Positions 45,652-56,342 of a DNA stretch of 64,000 nt are shown one piece after another; position 1 is the first letter of the stretch; the number at the start of each line of letters is the position of its first letter. Source of the DNA: Nigrospora sphaerica (lineage: Eukaryota; Ascomycota; Sordariomycetes; Amphisphaeriales; Apiosporaceae); NCBI GenBank assembly GCA_018287875.1, contig JAGVVL010000025.1:1054001-1118000 (forward strand), read 5' to 3'. A model generated the notes under the pieces. The model saw nothing but the letters and a program-made list of their open reading frames with translations, was not told the origin of the DNA and did no database searches. The position numbers and the translations under genes were made by a program.

Positions 45652-46256
45652 ATGACCATCCGGGCGCTGGAGAAGATCTCCGTCGGCCAGGTACTCCCTC
45701 CCCCTTCCCCCTCCCCCACCACCGGCAGGCAACCTGACTGAATCCCCCTCGGGCAGAACGGCGTCGGAGCCTTCATCTTGCAATGCAAGCGACTTGACAT
45801 CCACTACTGCGACCACTCGGCCAGCTCGAAGGGCATGAAGTAAGCCTCCAAATCACCCCGCTCGCACACGCCCTGCAGAGGCCAGAGAAACTCCCCGCGG
45901 TGGAGGGGGAGGCGTCCGTATACCAGGTGTCTAACCCAGTGCCGTGTGCCACGGCTCGCAACAGCTCCTTCATCAAGACTTTCCTGCAGCCGTTTGCCAA
46001 AGCGCACCCGGCCATCGAGTTCGCCGTGTCGCCGCGGCCGCGGAAGCACCCCATCATGGTCGGCCACTACGTCAATGGCCGGCACAAGTCCATCTGCGTC
46101 AAGAACATGGAGCCGTCGCAGATCCTCAAGAAGGCCGAGCTATTACGCGACTCGAGCGGCGAGGTCGCTAAGCGCTACAGCAAGCCCGTCACCAGTGTGA
46201 ACCCCAGTGTCCGAGGCATCTGGTCGCCGTACCACGGCAAGGGTATGCCCGTGTAG
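45652..46256 (+). CDS. mrpl51: mitochondrial large-subunit ribosomal protein mL43 (MRPL51)
   Basis: Three exons, 45652-45690, 45757-45839 and 45965-46256, encode 137 aa. The introns are 66 and 125 nt. The last has a CTAACC branch site and AACAG acceptor. The protein starts MTIRALEKIS without a long presequence. It then shows the L51/S25/CI-B8 thioredoxin-like fold: GVGAFILQCKRL and YCDHSASSKGM, then FAVSPRPRKHP and VKNM. The last part (SVRGIWSPYHG) is typical of fungal mL43. It is a structural protein of the mitochondrial large subunit. It is divergent from the U1-70K gene and convergent with TPI1. Confidence 0.94.
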
Positions 46257-46813
46257 ACGGAACGGGCGGGGGAAAGGAAAGCATCATGAAGAGCGGAAGG
46301 GAAGGGATAGAGAAGAGAGTGCCATTGTGGTACATGCCGTACGCCATGTGCCGGCAAACAACTGTGAAATATGTACAAGTACAACAGCTACGAGTATAAG
46401 CACAGGGAGGACTACATACATGTATGTGTGTATTATATGGATGCAAAGCACATCCGTCTTTGTTTTAGACAGGACAGAACGAAATCAAGAAAGCACAAGA
46501 ACTAACTGCGGGCGTCTACCGGCTGTCGTTCGCCTACCTACAGAAGCGGGTTGGCAGAGCTAGTCGTGAGTTCCAGCGTCTGCCCATGGCGAGTACGAAG
46601 GGCAGTGACGCGAGCTCTGGCATTTGCTGGCAGGTTTACAGGCAACAACACACCGATAAGGCGAAGCTTGAAGCAGTTGGGGGGAATCATTTTTTTGGTT
46701 TCATTCTATTCTTGGTTGGGAGCCCAGGCTGTATATACCAAGCCCATTTCCTTTTGTCGTCCCATCGTTAATTCATCTCGATTTAACACCAAAAGCACAC
46801 GCACGGTGCAGGT
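46257..46813. other. convergent intergenic region
   Basis: The 3' regions of the mL43 gene and TPI1 meet here. A TATATGG motif near 46434 and a T run at 46691-46697 are possible 3'-end signals. No gene is seen. Confidence 0.6.
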
Positions 46814-47780
46814 TTACTGGCGGCAGTTGATGATGTCGACGAAGGCAGGCTTCAGCGAGGCGCCACCGACGAGGAAGCCGTCGATGTCGGCCTCCTGGCT
46901 CAGCTCCTTGCAGTTCTTCTCGCTGACGGAGCCGCCGTAGATGATGCGGGTCTTGTCGGCGACGGCGGCGCTGACCTCCTTCTTGAGCCACTCGCGGATG
47001 CTGGCGTGCACCTCCTGGGCCTGCTCCTTGGAGGCGACCTTGCCGGTGCCGATGGCCCAGACGGGCTCGTAGGCAATGACAATCTTGTCCCAGTCGGCCT
47101 CGGACAGCTTGGCCTTGAGGGCGGCCAGCTGGTGGTTGATAATGTCGATTGTCTTGTTGGCCTCGCGCTGCTCAAGCGTCTCGCCGCAGCACCAGATGAC
47201 CTTGATGCCGTTGTCGACGGCGTACTTGGTCTTGAGCGCGATGGCCTCGTCCGTCTCGCCGAAGATGGTACGGCGCTCGCTGTGGCCCAGGATAGTCCAG
47301 TCCACGCTGGCGTCCTTGAGCTGGTGCGCGCTAATCTCGCCCGTGTAGGCGCCGTTAGGCTTGTCGAGAACGTTCTGCGCCGCCACGCCGATCTCCTTCT
47401 TGAGCTGCTCGCGGACGGGCAGCAGGTAGAGGGCCGGGGGAGCAATCACCGTCTCTGTGGAAAGGGACTCCGTGTAAGCCGAGCTCCGACACGGGGCCTG
47501 CGGGGGGAAGCTGCATCCGCGGAGGCGGAGGGTGGAGGGGGGGATTGGCAAAAAAACGTACCAGTGGTGCTGTCCAGCTTGGCGTTGTTGAGGTTCTCGA
47601 CGATTTCCTTGGTGGACTGAAGAGTCCCGTTCCTGCGAGGGCACTCGTCAGTCTTGCGGCTCTCCGTCGGGCTGCCTGGGGTGTGTGGCCCGCCGGCGAC
47701 GAGGGTGGGTGCCATCACGGTGATGCGAGTGGCGGTTCTTACATCTTGAAGTTACCACCGACGAAGAACTGACGAGCCAT
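46814..47780 (-). CDS. tpi1: triosephosphate isomerase
   Basis: Three minus-strand exons, 47780-47743, 47632-47562 and 47454-46814, encode 249 aa, the usual length. The introns are 110 and 107 nt. The first splits the Met codon of the GNFKMNG active-site loop. Catalytic residues are visible: Lys12 in GNFKM, His94 in LGHSERR and Glu166 in [11 protein letters not shown]. The phosphate-binding loops YGGSVS and GFLVGGASL are intact. The enzyme interconverts dihydroxyacetone phosphate and glyceraldehyde 3-phosphate in glycolysis in the cytosol. The intron position after the Lys12 codon is typical for filamentous ascomycetes. Codon use is strongly biased to C-ending codons, as expected for a highly expressed gene. 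Confidence 0.97.
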
Positions 47781-48740
47781 GATGGGCGATTGGGGGGTGT
47801 GATAGACTGATGGGAGAAAGGGGTCTTGGTGAAGTTCTGCAGAGAGGTAGGTAGCTATGTAATGCACAGAGAGATGATGGATGAGAATGAAGGAAGAAGA
47901 TTGAACGGGAGGAAAGAAACGTTCAGCTCGGGCGGAAGAAGAGAATGGACTCGGTCCAGTCAATGGCGTCGGAAGCTCCTCGTGAAGAACCGGGCGTGGC
48001 CCCGTAGGTGCTGGATGGCGGGGTCTTTCCAAGGCCTGTTACGCAACAAGCTCCCAAACAACCCCGCCAAAAGCTCCTCCACCCGCGCGAGCTGCTGCTG
48101 CGCTGGCTCGAGGCATTGGACGATCGGTGATGTTGCTTTAGGATCAAACTGTTGGGCGGTGGAGCTTGATGTCATGCGATCCGAACCCATTATGGCCTTC
48201 TAGTCGTCGTGATGCACCCACGCACGCATCGGCCCGTGCAGGTGCTGCGGTGACTGAGGCACGGTGAATGGGGCACGCCTGAACGAGCCATCGTCCGTTT
48301 TCCACCACCTCGCTCGTTTCCTCCCATCCCATCGCCATGACCAGCATGGCAACCCTCGATGGACACATACCTCTGCATCGTATTTTCCCTTCTCGCGCCA
48401 CTCCGCCCGTCGCTCCAGCCATCTCGCGCACGCGGAAGCTGTTGAGGTTATGTGATCTTGACGTTCCGTGCTTCTCCAATGCACGTCTGAAGCTCAGTCC
48501 TGCCCGCCCTGCTGACTGCGATGCCATTGCCGAAGCCTTTGCTTGATCCCCAGTCCAACCAGAGGAGCCCTGCCGACCCGGTTGGAGTGCCAAGGGATTT
48601 TACTTGGGTACCTAAAGTGCCTACCTCTTTGGTACTGGGGATGGATACCTGCCAGAACGCAGGGTGGTGGACCTGATGTCTCTCTCAACGGGACGGCTGA
48701 GCACTGACTTTCATTCTTGTCTACCTCACGGCCCGCCTGA

Positions 48741-48789
<49 letters not shown>

Positions 48790-50212
48790 TAGGGCCTGTG
48801 CCACACGACACTGGGTTTTGATACGCTTATTAACACCGAGTCAAGAATCCTCGGGGGCCCGCAATAAGAGTTTACGACCGAGACCGTATTGAATACAGTG
48901 ACAGTTTCTTGTAAGCTCCCCACCCGGTGAATAGAGAAGAGCACTTAAACCTCATGTTTAGTGCCGTGAGGTAGCTTCACCGCCTAGAACAGGCTGCCGT
49001 CCTGGTTTTCTCTCGATTGGAGCCGCCATGTTCTGGACTACTTCAATGGGCACGGATACCCAAGCGACATACCTAAACAGTCTTGTGGCACCTGTCGTCG
49101 TCCATCGCATGCAGCCAATCTAGGCCATGGCTCCATGCCCGGGCCGGCAATCACATGGGCTCCTTCAGGGGTCGCGGGTCCAGCCCCAGGCCCGGACTTC
49201 TCATCTCGTTGTGGGATATGGGACTGCTCGCAGGGAATCCTGGCAGTCTGGACGGGCCTCTCGAGATAACCATGCTTCGATGGTCCCGCTGTCAATGGCG
49301 CGAGGTACCACTATAAGATGTCCCTGAGGGAGTACACACGACATGATCCGGTGGCCGTGGTAGCAGAGGCTGAGCCTTGTGTCCTAATAGAACTCTCACA
49401 CTCACAGACCACGATGGAAGCCATTCGTGTAAGGGATTGGATTTCTTGATACTATTAGGACTGAGTACAGAGCTCACTACTGTTCTCTTGTTTTGTGTTG
49501 CCATATACTTTTTGCGCCCACGACCTGCAAGATATGGGCTTTTCTGACAACGCGGCAATCAGTCGAGAAGGCACCTCGTGGCGCCGAATGAGGATATAGA
49601 AGAACGACCTTTCACCCCGGTTTCCATACACACAAGCTTGGTAGTCAGGTGGCCAGTACAATGATTGGCCTCGACCCGATAATCTCAGTTGATACGACGT
49701 GGCAAGGCCCCTTGTAGCCCCTATCTACCGTTCTCGCACCTATTCCGAGTCCAAAGCGCGTTATCCATGGCTTTCGGCGGCAAGGACGCCCCCTGGTCGT
49801 TGTTTGCTTGAAGCAAACATGCGTTCATCGGCCTCGTAATGCATAACCCGGTTGCTAACAGAGAGAATAGGGTGGTACCGAGAGCCAGCTAGTTTCGAGC
49901 CCCTGGCACATCTCGAGCGACTGCAACTGCAAGCATATGATGCCATGTCGTCGGTCATGATCAACGTAGATATGTCGTGGGGGCCGATACCGTCAGGCCG
50001 GCTGGACCTCTAATTCGTCGTGGGCCAAGCTTATACGGACCAGATACCGATTACATATACACATAGGTTCTCAGGGACAGTCGATCTTTCGGTGCTTCTT
50101 CGCATCCTCGTCTGCTGACAATCATTCCCGATCGCCCGATCTTCTTCTTGCGCTGAGGACCGTAGTTCTCCGTTTTACCGTGGCGAATCTCTCGAGACGC
50201 CGTTGCGTCTCG
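47781..50212. other. intergenic region, 2.4 kb, with (GA)n repeat
   Basis: The TPI1 promoter lies in the first part, which is purine-rich on the plus strand (47780-47940). A (GA)n tract at 48746-48781 and TACCTAAAG/CTACCTC elements at 48609-48629 follow. A moderately AT-rich part extends to the protease-like gene. No gene is supported. Confidence 0.5.
48746..48788. repeat. (GA)n microsatellite
   Basis: About 18 GA units with two interruptions, in non-coding DNA. Confidence 0.9.
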
Positions 50213-52405
50213 ATGAGGCTCCGCCAGGTGTTGGCCGCCCTCGCTCTCATCCCGTACGGTACCGCGGCGCTTAATACGGTTCCCCGGGAAGACTATAGGG
50301 AGCCCGTAGAGATCAAGTTCAATCTCAACTGGAATCTTCAGTCGGTCGCCACCCTGAAGCTGGGCAGCCCGCCGCAATCCACCGGGTTCGAAGTCAACGG
50401 CGACGATATGGTCTGGCTCCAGACATTGCGCAACAGCAAGAGCTGGTGGAGTTATGAGCCGCCGCCAAGAACTGGACTGCGTGTACGTGATCCGTGTCTC
50501 TCGGTGGTTTTGCGCGCTCTCTGTTGACCAAGCAGACGATTACACCTTGTCGACAAATACCCGCATCGTGGCGAGTAATGCCTTCCTCACCGACCTCGGC
50601 GCGTCTCGCGGCGACGTCTGGAAAGACACTTGGGCCATCGGCAGAGCAATGTTGGACGGATACACTTTTGGGGTGGAAAACAATGCCCTGGCCACCAACC
50701 CTCGACGAATCCTGGGGATGGCGGGGCTCCAAGACACTCTCACTATGAATCGGACGGCGGCCATGCATCCATCCCCCGGCAGCACTGCCCTATATCCATC
50801 CGTCCCCGCCGCCCTGGCAGCTGCGGGCAGCATTCCCACGGCGGCGTATTCGCTCTGGCTCGGTCCTTTAGGTGATTTGCGACTTCGTCTCCCTCCTGTC
50901 TCGCCGGTGGTGCGTATTGACCGAGGTCGGCGGTGATCTAGGAAACGACACATCTGGCTCTATTCTGTTCGGCGCCGTTGACACGACGAAGTACCGGGGC
51001 CCTTTGACCAGCATACGGGCTTCAGATTTGATCCTCCAAAACACCAAAGCGTTGGGTCTACCCCCGGCGACAAGTCAAGGCTGGGGTTTCCAGCTCTCCT
51101 CGATCACAGTATGTGCCAAACATGGGTGTCGACAGCTCGAGAAAACCGCACGCACTTTTGCCGTAGCCAGCTGTCGTGTCCTTCTTCCAGATACACCGTA
51201 CCCGTACGGGAGCTGTTGTTGACCCCTCCCATCCTGGTTGGATGGCCATCCCCACAGAAGAATGACTCTGGCTAATGTGGTGATCCAGGCCATCAGCCCG
51301 AGCTGACAAGACGTCCTAGAATCAGGTTTGGACCCCCTTTATGTCCGGCCTGTCCATGGGACCCCCTTGATCATGCTGCCGCGTGACATTGCGACGGAAA
51401 TCTGGAGAGAAGTGGGCGCCACCATAGACTCGGACCTCGACAGCATGAATCCCCGTGATACCATGCTCGATGCGGAACAGCTCCGGCACCCTGGACTTCC
51501 GGCTCGCGGGTCCCGACGGCCCCGTGGTCAAGGTGCCCATGTCGGAACTCGTCCTCCCTCTGTACCTGGCCAACCGCACGCCCATCGAGCAGCAGTGGCC
51601 CTGGCTCAACTCGGTTTTCTACGACGACGGGTTGCGGGCCGAGTCCTGTTTGTTCGCGGTGGGGAAGGTCTTCGACGCCTCCAAGTCCAAGGGTCCGCCG
51701 AGTCCCTACCCGGCGCCCTTCTGCCTTGGCGACCCATTCCTGCGGGCCGCGTACATGGTCTTCGACGTGGCCAACAAGGAGTTTGGGATCGCCCAGTCGA
51801 ACCCCGACCCGACGGTGTCGTCGGTGGTCCGGTTCGCCGGCGCCTCGGCCAAGATCCCCCTCGCTACACCGGGACCGCCGCTTCGCGAGTCCACGTCCGC
51901 GACCCAAACGTTGGCCAAGCCTCGTCCCACGCTCGCCGCCGCCTCGGGTTTCCTCATTCTTCGGAACCGGGAGGCAAATGGGGCGTCACCCTCGGACGCC
52001 GGCCAGGCCGCCTCGTCCCACGTGCGGCATCTAGCTCTCGGACTGGGTATTGGCATCCCGATGGGTCTCTTGGCTCTAGCCCTGGCCGTGACGTGCTTCA
52101 GGGTCATGGTCTTGAGGTATTCTTTGCAATGCTGTGGCCTTCTTCCCACGGCCAAGCACGGCGACGACAACGCCCCCACCGAATTGGAGGCAACGGACGC
52201 CAGTCTCGAGTTGGCCGAGGTCCACGGAGCAAGCCGGGTCTACGAGCTCAGCGCGACGAGTACCGAGCTTTGCGAACGGATGCACCCGTTGGCTGCCGGC
52301 GACGCCAGTCAATCACAGACTGGTGACCCAGATGCAGGGGAGGACGTATCGCCGATCACGTACCGGTCCCTCAGCCCCCGGGCCCCGAAGAGTGTATCAC
52401 CGTGA
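50213..52405 (+). pseudogene. membrane-anchored aspartic-protease-like gene, catalytically dead and frameshifted
   Basis: Exons read by eye are 50213-50480, about 50536-50871, 50942-51108, and a last exon from about 51320 to 52405. The protein starts with a signal peptide (RLRQVLAALALIPYGTAAL). It follows the pepsin-family order with AAYSLWLG, GSILFGAVDT, LIMLPRDIATEIW and FCLGDPFLRAAYMVFD. A single membrane span (HLALGLGIGIPMGLLALALA) precedes a 100-residue cytosolic tail. The first active-site triad, normally DTGS, reads VNGD. The second, normally DSGT, reads VHGT. Both aspartates are therefore valine. In the last exon the frame breaks at a CCCC run (51451-51454); removing one base of drift would rejoin the two homologous halves. 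No phase-compatible acceptor was found for the third intron. It is either a pseudogene or a sequencing error in a pseudo-enzyme gene. Confidence 0.72.
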
Positions 52406-52971
52406 TGTGATAGCTGGGCCCACGCATTACAGCACCCTTCCCTGCACCGTGTCCCCGCTGGACTGAAAACCCGTGCCCCAAGGGATACTAGTGATACATC
52501 GCGATGAACTGCGGTGCAACCTGAATAGACGTCAACTTGCCAGAACATCTAACAACCGTCGTCAAGAGACGGGGAGACGCCAAGGCCCAAAGCGCTTGAG
52601 TGGAACAGGACCATGGCTCTCCTTGCTTTCTCAAGTAATGCGCGGTACGACGGCAGTGGTGATGCTTGCACGAACCATTGGAGCCATCGTGTTTCGAATG
52701 CCCAGGATACCGGGCTACCTGTATGCATTTATGAGCCAGAAAGGGAAAAAGGAAGGAACTGCACAGAAGAGTGATAGCACACCTCATCCTTCCATCCCTC
52801 CATCCCTGTCATAACGGGTTTCTATTACCATGGCCAAAACATAGTAGCCAAACAGACATGTTACCAAGTGGGAGGAACGGTTACGTCGATTAGCCCAACA
52901 AGAAATTGAAGATGTATGCAAAAAGGGAGACAAAAACGAAACCCTCTTTTCAAGGGTGTGCCGAGACGATT
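52406..52971. other. intergenic region
   Basis: Between the protease-like gene and tRNA-Ser. It contains the candidate Pol III terminator for the tRNA. No gene is seen. Confidence 0.6.
52932..52936 (-). terminator. likely Pol III terminator of tRNA-Ser
   Basis: The first run of five T on the minus strand lies about 36 nt beyond the tRNA 3' end. A second follows at 52920-52924. Confidence 0.55.
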
Positions 52972-53065
52972 CGACACGAGCAGGATTTGAACCTGCGCTC
53001 CCGAAGGAATAAGATTTCGATGTGAGAATTCGAGTCTTACGCAATAACCACTCTGCCATCGTGCC
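52972..53065 (-). tRNA. tRNA-Ser(CGA) with 13-nt intron
   Basis: The minus strand folds as a class II tRNA. The acceptor stem GGCACGA pairs with TCGTGTC (one G-U), and the discriminator base is G. The anticodon stem TAAGA pairs with TCTTA, with anticodon CGA. The variable arm is TCC-TTCG-GGA. The T arm is GCAGG-TTCAAAT-CCTGC. A 13-nt intron follows the base 3' of the anticodon. Long variable arm, G73 and anticodon identify serine. tRNA-Ser(CGA) is intron-bearing in yeast too. Confidence 0.92.
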
Positions 53066-53930
53066 AGGGCGATTTCAGGAGGAAGTGATTCGCTGCCTGA
53101 CCGCTTTGTTGAGAGAAAAGTGGCTTATTGCCGTACCTGTGTGGGAATTCTAAATCTTTGTCTCCTTACTTTTTTTGCCTTTCCTTTTCCTAAAAGCGTA
53201 CGGTGAACAGAGCCGCAGCTGTGGGCCACTCGTGGAGCCGACGGGCATGGCTCGTGCCTGAGTGGAAACGGAGCGGGCGCCTCCATAGTGGGGGGGAGGG
53301 GGACGGCATTCCCGGGACGAGGAAGAGAGCAAGCCGAAGTTCAGAGGCAACCGCGACGAAAACCCCAGTAGTTGGACGGGGTTTGCGAACTTTTGATCGT
53401 GACGCCTTTCATCGTTGGTTGTGACCAATTAGGAATAAGAGCAGAAAAGGAAAAAGAGGCCAAAATGCTCATGCGGACGCTGGCCCGTTTACATCAAGGA
53501 GGCCCGAATAGCGATACGGCAGTAGGTCCCTAAGGAGGGCACTGCGCCAATTTCTTACAGGAGTAGGCCCCGGAAGTACCGATTAAAAAGGAAACCTCCG
53601 TCGCGGCGATCTGCACATCCGCTCTTTTGATTTCTTTCTTCCCTTGCGGAAACCGGGGAAGCATGTAGGCAACCGACAAAAGCAACCTTGCCGAAGCAGT
53701 CTCCTGTTTCCAGGTCCTCGGTAATTGCCCATCGGCCGCAAGGCACGCCGGCGCTGGATAAGTGGCAGCCGACTTTAAGCAGCTTGCTTCTTCTTGAGTG
53801 TACCCTCCCTAACCTAAAGCGTTTTACGTACTTTAATATCTGATCCATATCTTTGACGGAAAAGACCATTCCGCCCGCAGAGCCGCATCGAAAAGGCAGG
53901 GTAAGCAACGACCCCTGGCCGTGAACTTTG

Positions 53931-53996
53931 GGTAGGTAGGTACGGTAGCAGGAGAAAATGTACAAGTACCTTGACTAAAGAGGTACCTAGGTAGCT
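53931..53996. repeat. clustered TAGGTA/TACCTA elements
   Basis: GGTAGGTAGGTAC, AAGTACC and GGTACCTAGGTAG occur within 66 bp. The last is a palindrome around CCTAGG. Confidence 0.7.
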
Positions 53997-55328
53997 CCGT
54001 GGAAGGGACAGCGACTTTAGAAAGTACTTACACGGCTTTCGACATCGGAGGGCAGGGTTCTCTCCCTTGCGACAACCCCCCCAACCCCGCTCTTCTCTTT
54101 CCCTAAGTGTTTTTTCTCAAATAGATTTCACTTCTACTCCGATGGCCAATCACAATCGAGCCGAGGTCCAAAGAGCGATGGCAATGGAGCGGTATTTGGG
54201 CAAAAAGAAAGAATAAAGCAGAACCCCCCAAAAACGGCTCCAAACGTGACGGACCTCCAAGATCTTGAGTTTTTGTCGTTCCATGCTGCTTTGTATCGAA
54301 CCTGGCAGTACGGATCACGTATTGAACCACTGTGTTGACTCATGCGGATCCCGAGCAAACCCCCGGGCCCCCGTCGCCACTGGGGCACCGCGGAATCCTT
54401 CTAGAAGGCTTCTCTGCCCCCTTCTCGAAGCCGAGCGGATCTTCTTTCTTTTGGTTCCTCAAACGTGCTCGGGGCGTTGTGGGATGGCATGGGGGGATGG
54501 GACGAGACCGGTTCCCGGGGGCCGGGAAAACGGTGGACGCGTTTCCACTTCTTCCTTTTTTGCTGAACCCCTCCCGCGCCGCGACAAGAGAGGGGAAGAG
54601 AGGATTTCAGACAGGCACATAGTCATTCGTCCGACATTGGAGGGTTTCCCTTCATCGAGCTGTCTGCTCGTATACTTCTGTTACTGTGACATGGCTCCCT
54701 CCCGCCCTTCCTTGGACACCATGACATCGGAGAGACCGGCGGGCCGCGGCATCTTCCTCTACAGACTATCTCTCGGACGGCCGTCGTAATACATACTGAA
54801 TCCATCACAATGCCCATATGTTCAAGGCTATCCTATAGATATATCACAACAAAATAATACAGTATGATTAATCCAACCCAAAACTCCCCGGCCCGGGGGG
54901 CACCGTACCCGAAGCTGGATTGTCAGGCTTATCGCTTGCTGCCGGCACCGGGTCTAACCAACTTAGGACCGAGTCTGTATTTTAGATTTAGTCCCCTTGC
55001 TTTCATGCACAGACATAGACCAGTTGACTGCTTCTAGCACGCTTGTTCCACTTACGTACGTCGTCCACCGGCGCAGGACCGAGTCGATGTTTTTGTCCCT
55101 GTCGCCCCATGTCGTGCAAGCACAAGCCTGTGGGAGGTTATAGCTTGGCTTAGGGGTAACCGTCGCGGCAAAATGGTTCCCCATGTGACCGGTCGTGTCT
55201 CCCTCATGGTGTCCATGCCTACGGCCCCGCCTTGTGAAACTGTCACGACGCGGCCCTGCTGTGCAGCGCATGGTAGGCGTGGACGGTTGAGTAGGAAGAG
55301 TCGCCTGTCGGGTTCCGCATCACACATA

Positions 55329-55355
55329 CCGGCCAGAGGGGGGGGGGGGGGGGGG
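55329..55355. repeat. poly(G) tract
   Basis: A run of about 20 G with one T interruption in non-coding DNA; prone to assembly error. Confidence 0.85.
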
Positions 55356-56342
55356 TGGGGACCCTCTTTTTCTGAGACAAGTCCGGCCTGCTCCGCATAA
55401 AATATAGTTCGTCGTGCTGGCTTTATTGGTAAGGGGTGCGATCTTGCCAACGGCTTACAGCTCCTTGCACCTCTCTTCAGCACGCACAGTCCATACTATC
55501 GCTATCCTCCCTCCAGCTCAGCTCGGACCGACGCTAACCACTTGGGCGCATCCCGACAGGACGGACGGCGTACTGCCCGCCAGTACTTGCGCTGCTGCTC
55601 CGTGCCTAAGACCTGCCCGCCAGACCGCTGCACCTTAGCCAGGGCCCCAATGCGTAGTTGCCACTCGTCCCGCCGCTGCCATCGTATGATGCAGGGTGAC
55701 GCCAGAAGCATCGGCGACGGTGGGCGTCACACCCCCGACCAAAATCAGGCCCGGATACAGCGGCGGTGGCAATCCAGCCCGAGGAGTTCAGGCAGGGCCT
55801 GCATGAACCTCCCCCTTTCCCCCGGCAGCCCTGTGAGCCAGACGTCGATTCGTCTGAAGTAGTGAAGTCGGCATGGCAGCCTGTTTCAAAACCCGGCTTG
55901 TAGACGAACCCCAACGCCGGAAGTGACGCCATGGAAACCGGTACGCAATCAGAGAACCAAGCCGCAGGGTCGCGCCAATGTCGTCTGCCAAGCCCGCGAC
56001 GGCTCGGCCGGTGGGTTGTGGGACCGTGTCGCATAGATGGCGTCTGAAAGAAACAGCGGCAGCGGATGCCGGCACGATGAAAGGACAAGCGCGCCAGGCG
56101 GCAGTGCGCGGCCACGATGATGACAAAGAAAAAGACGAAGAAAGGGATGGGTGTGCGCGCACACGCTATGCAATGGTTCAATCCACAATGCTCCCCCGGG
56201 CTCCAATATGCATTGATAACTAGTAGAAGGGGAAAGATCCAGGGTCCAGCCTCGCTTGGCCACCAAGGATGTTTTTGAATCGTAAATCTCGTGTAGGTAA
56301 GTACAACAGTCGCAGCTCACTGCGACTGTGCTAGCGGCTTCG

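Larger units (their letters stand above)
53066..56342. other. gene-free stretch, 3.3 kb
   Basis: No open frame resembles a known protein. TACCTAGGTA-type elements cluster at 53931-53996. A long G run lies at 55329-55355. The 3' UTR of STE50 lies at the right end. Confidence 0.5.

Noticed and set aside
46900..47620. Long frames on both strands across TPI1
   Set aside because: Shadows created by the strong C-ending codon bias of TPI1.
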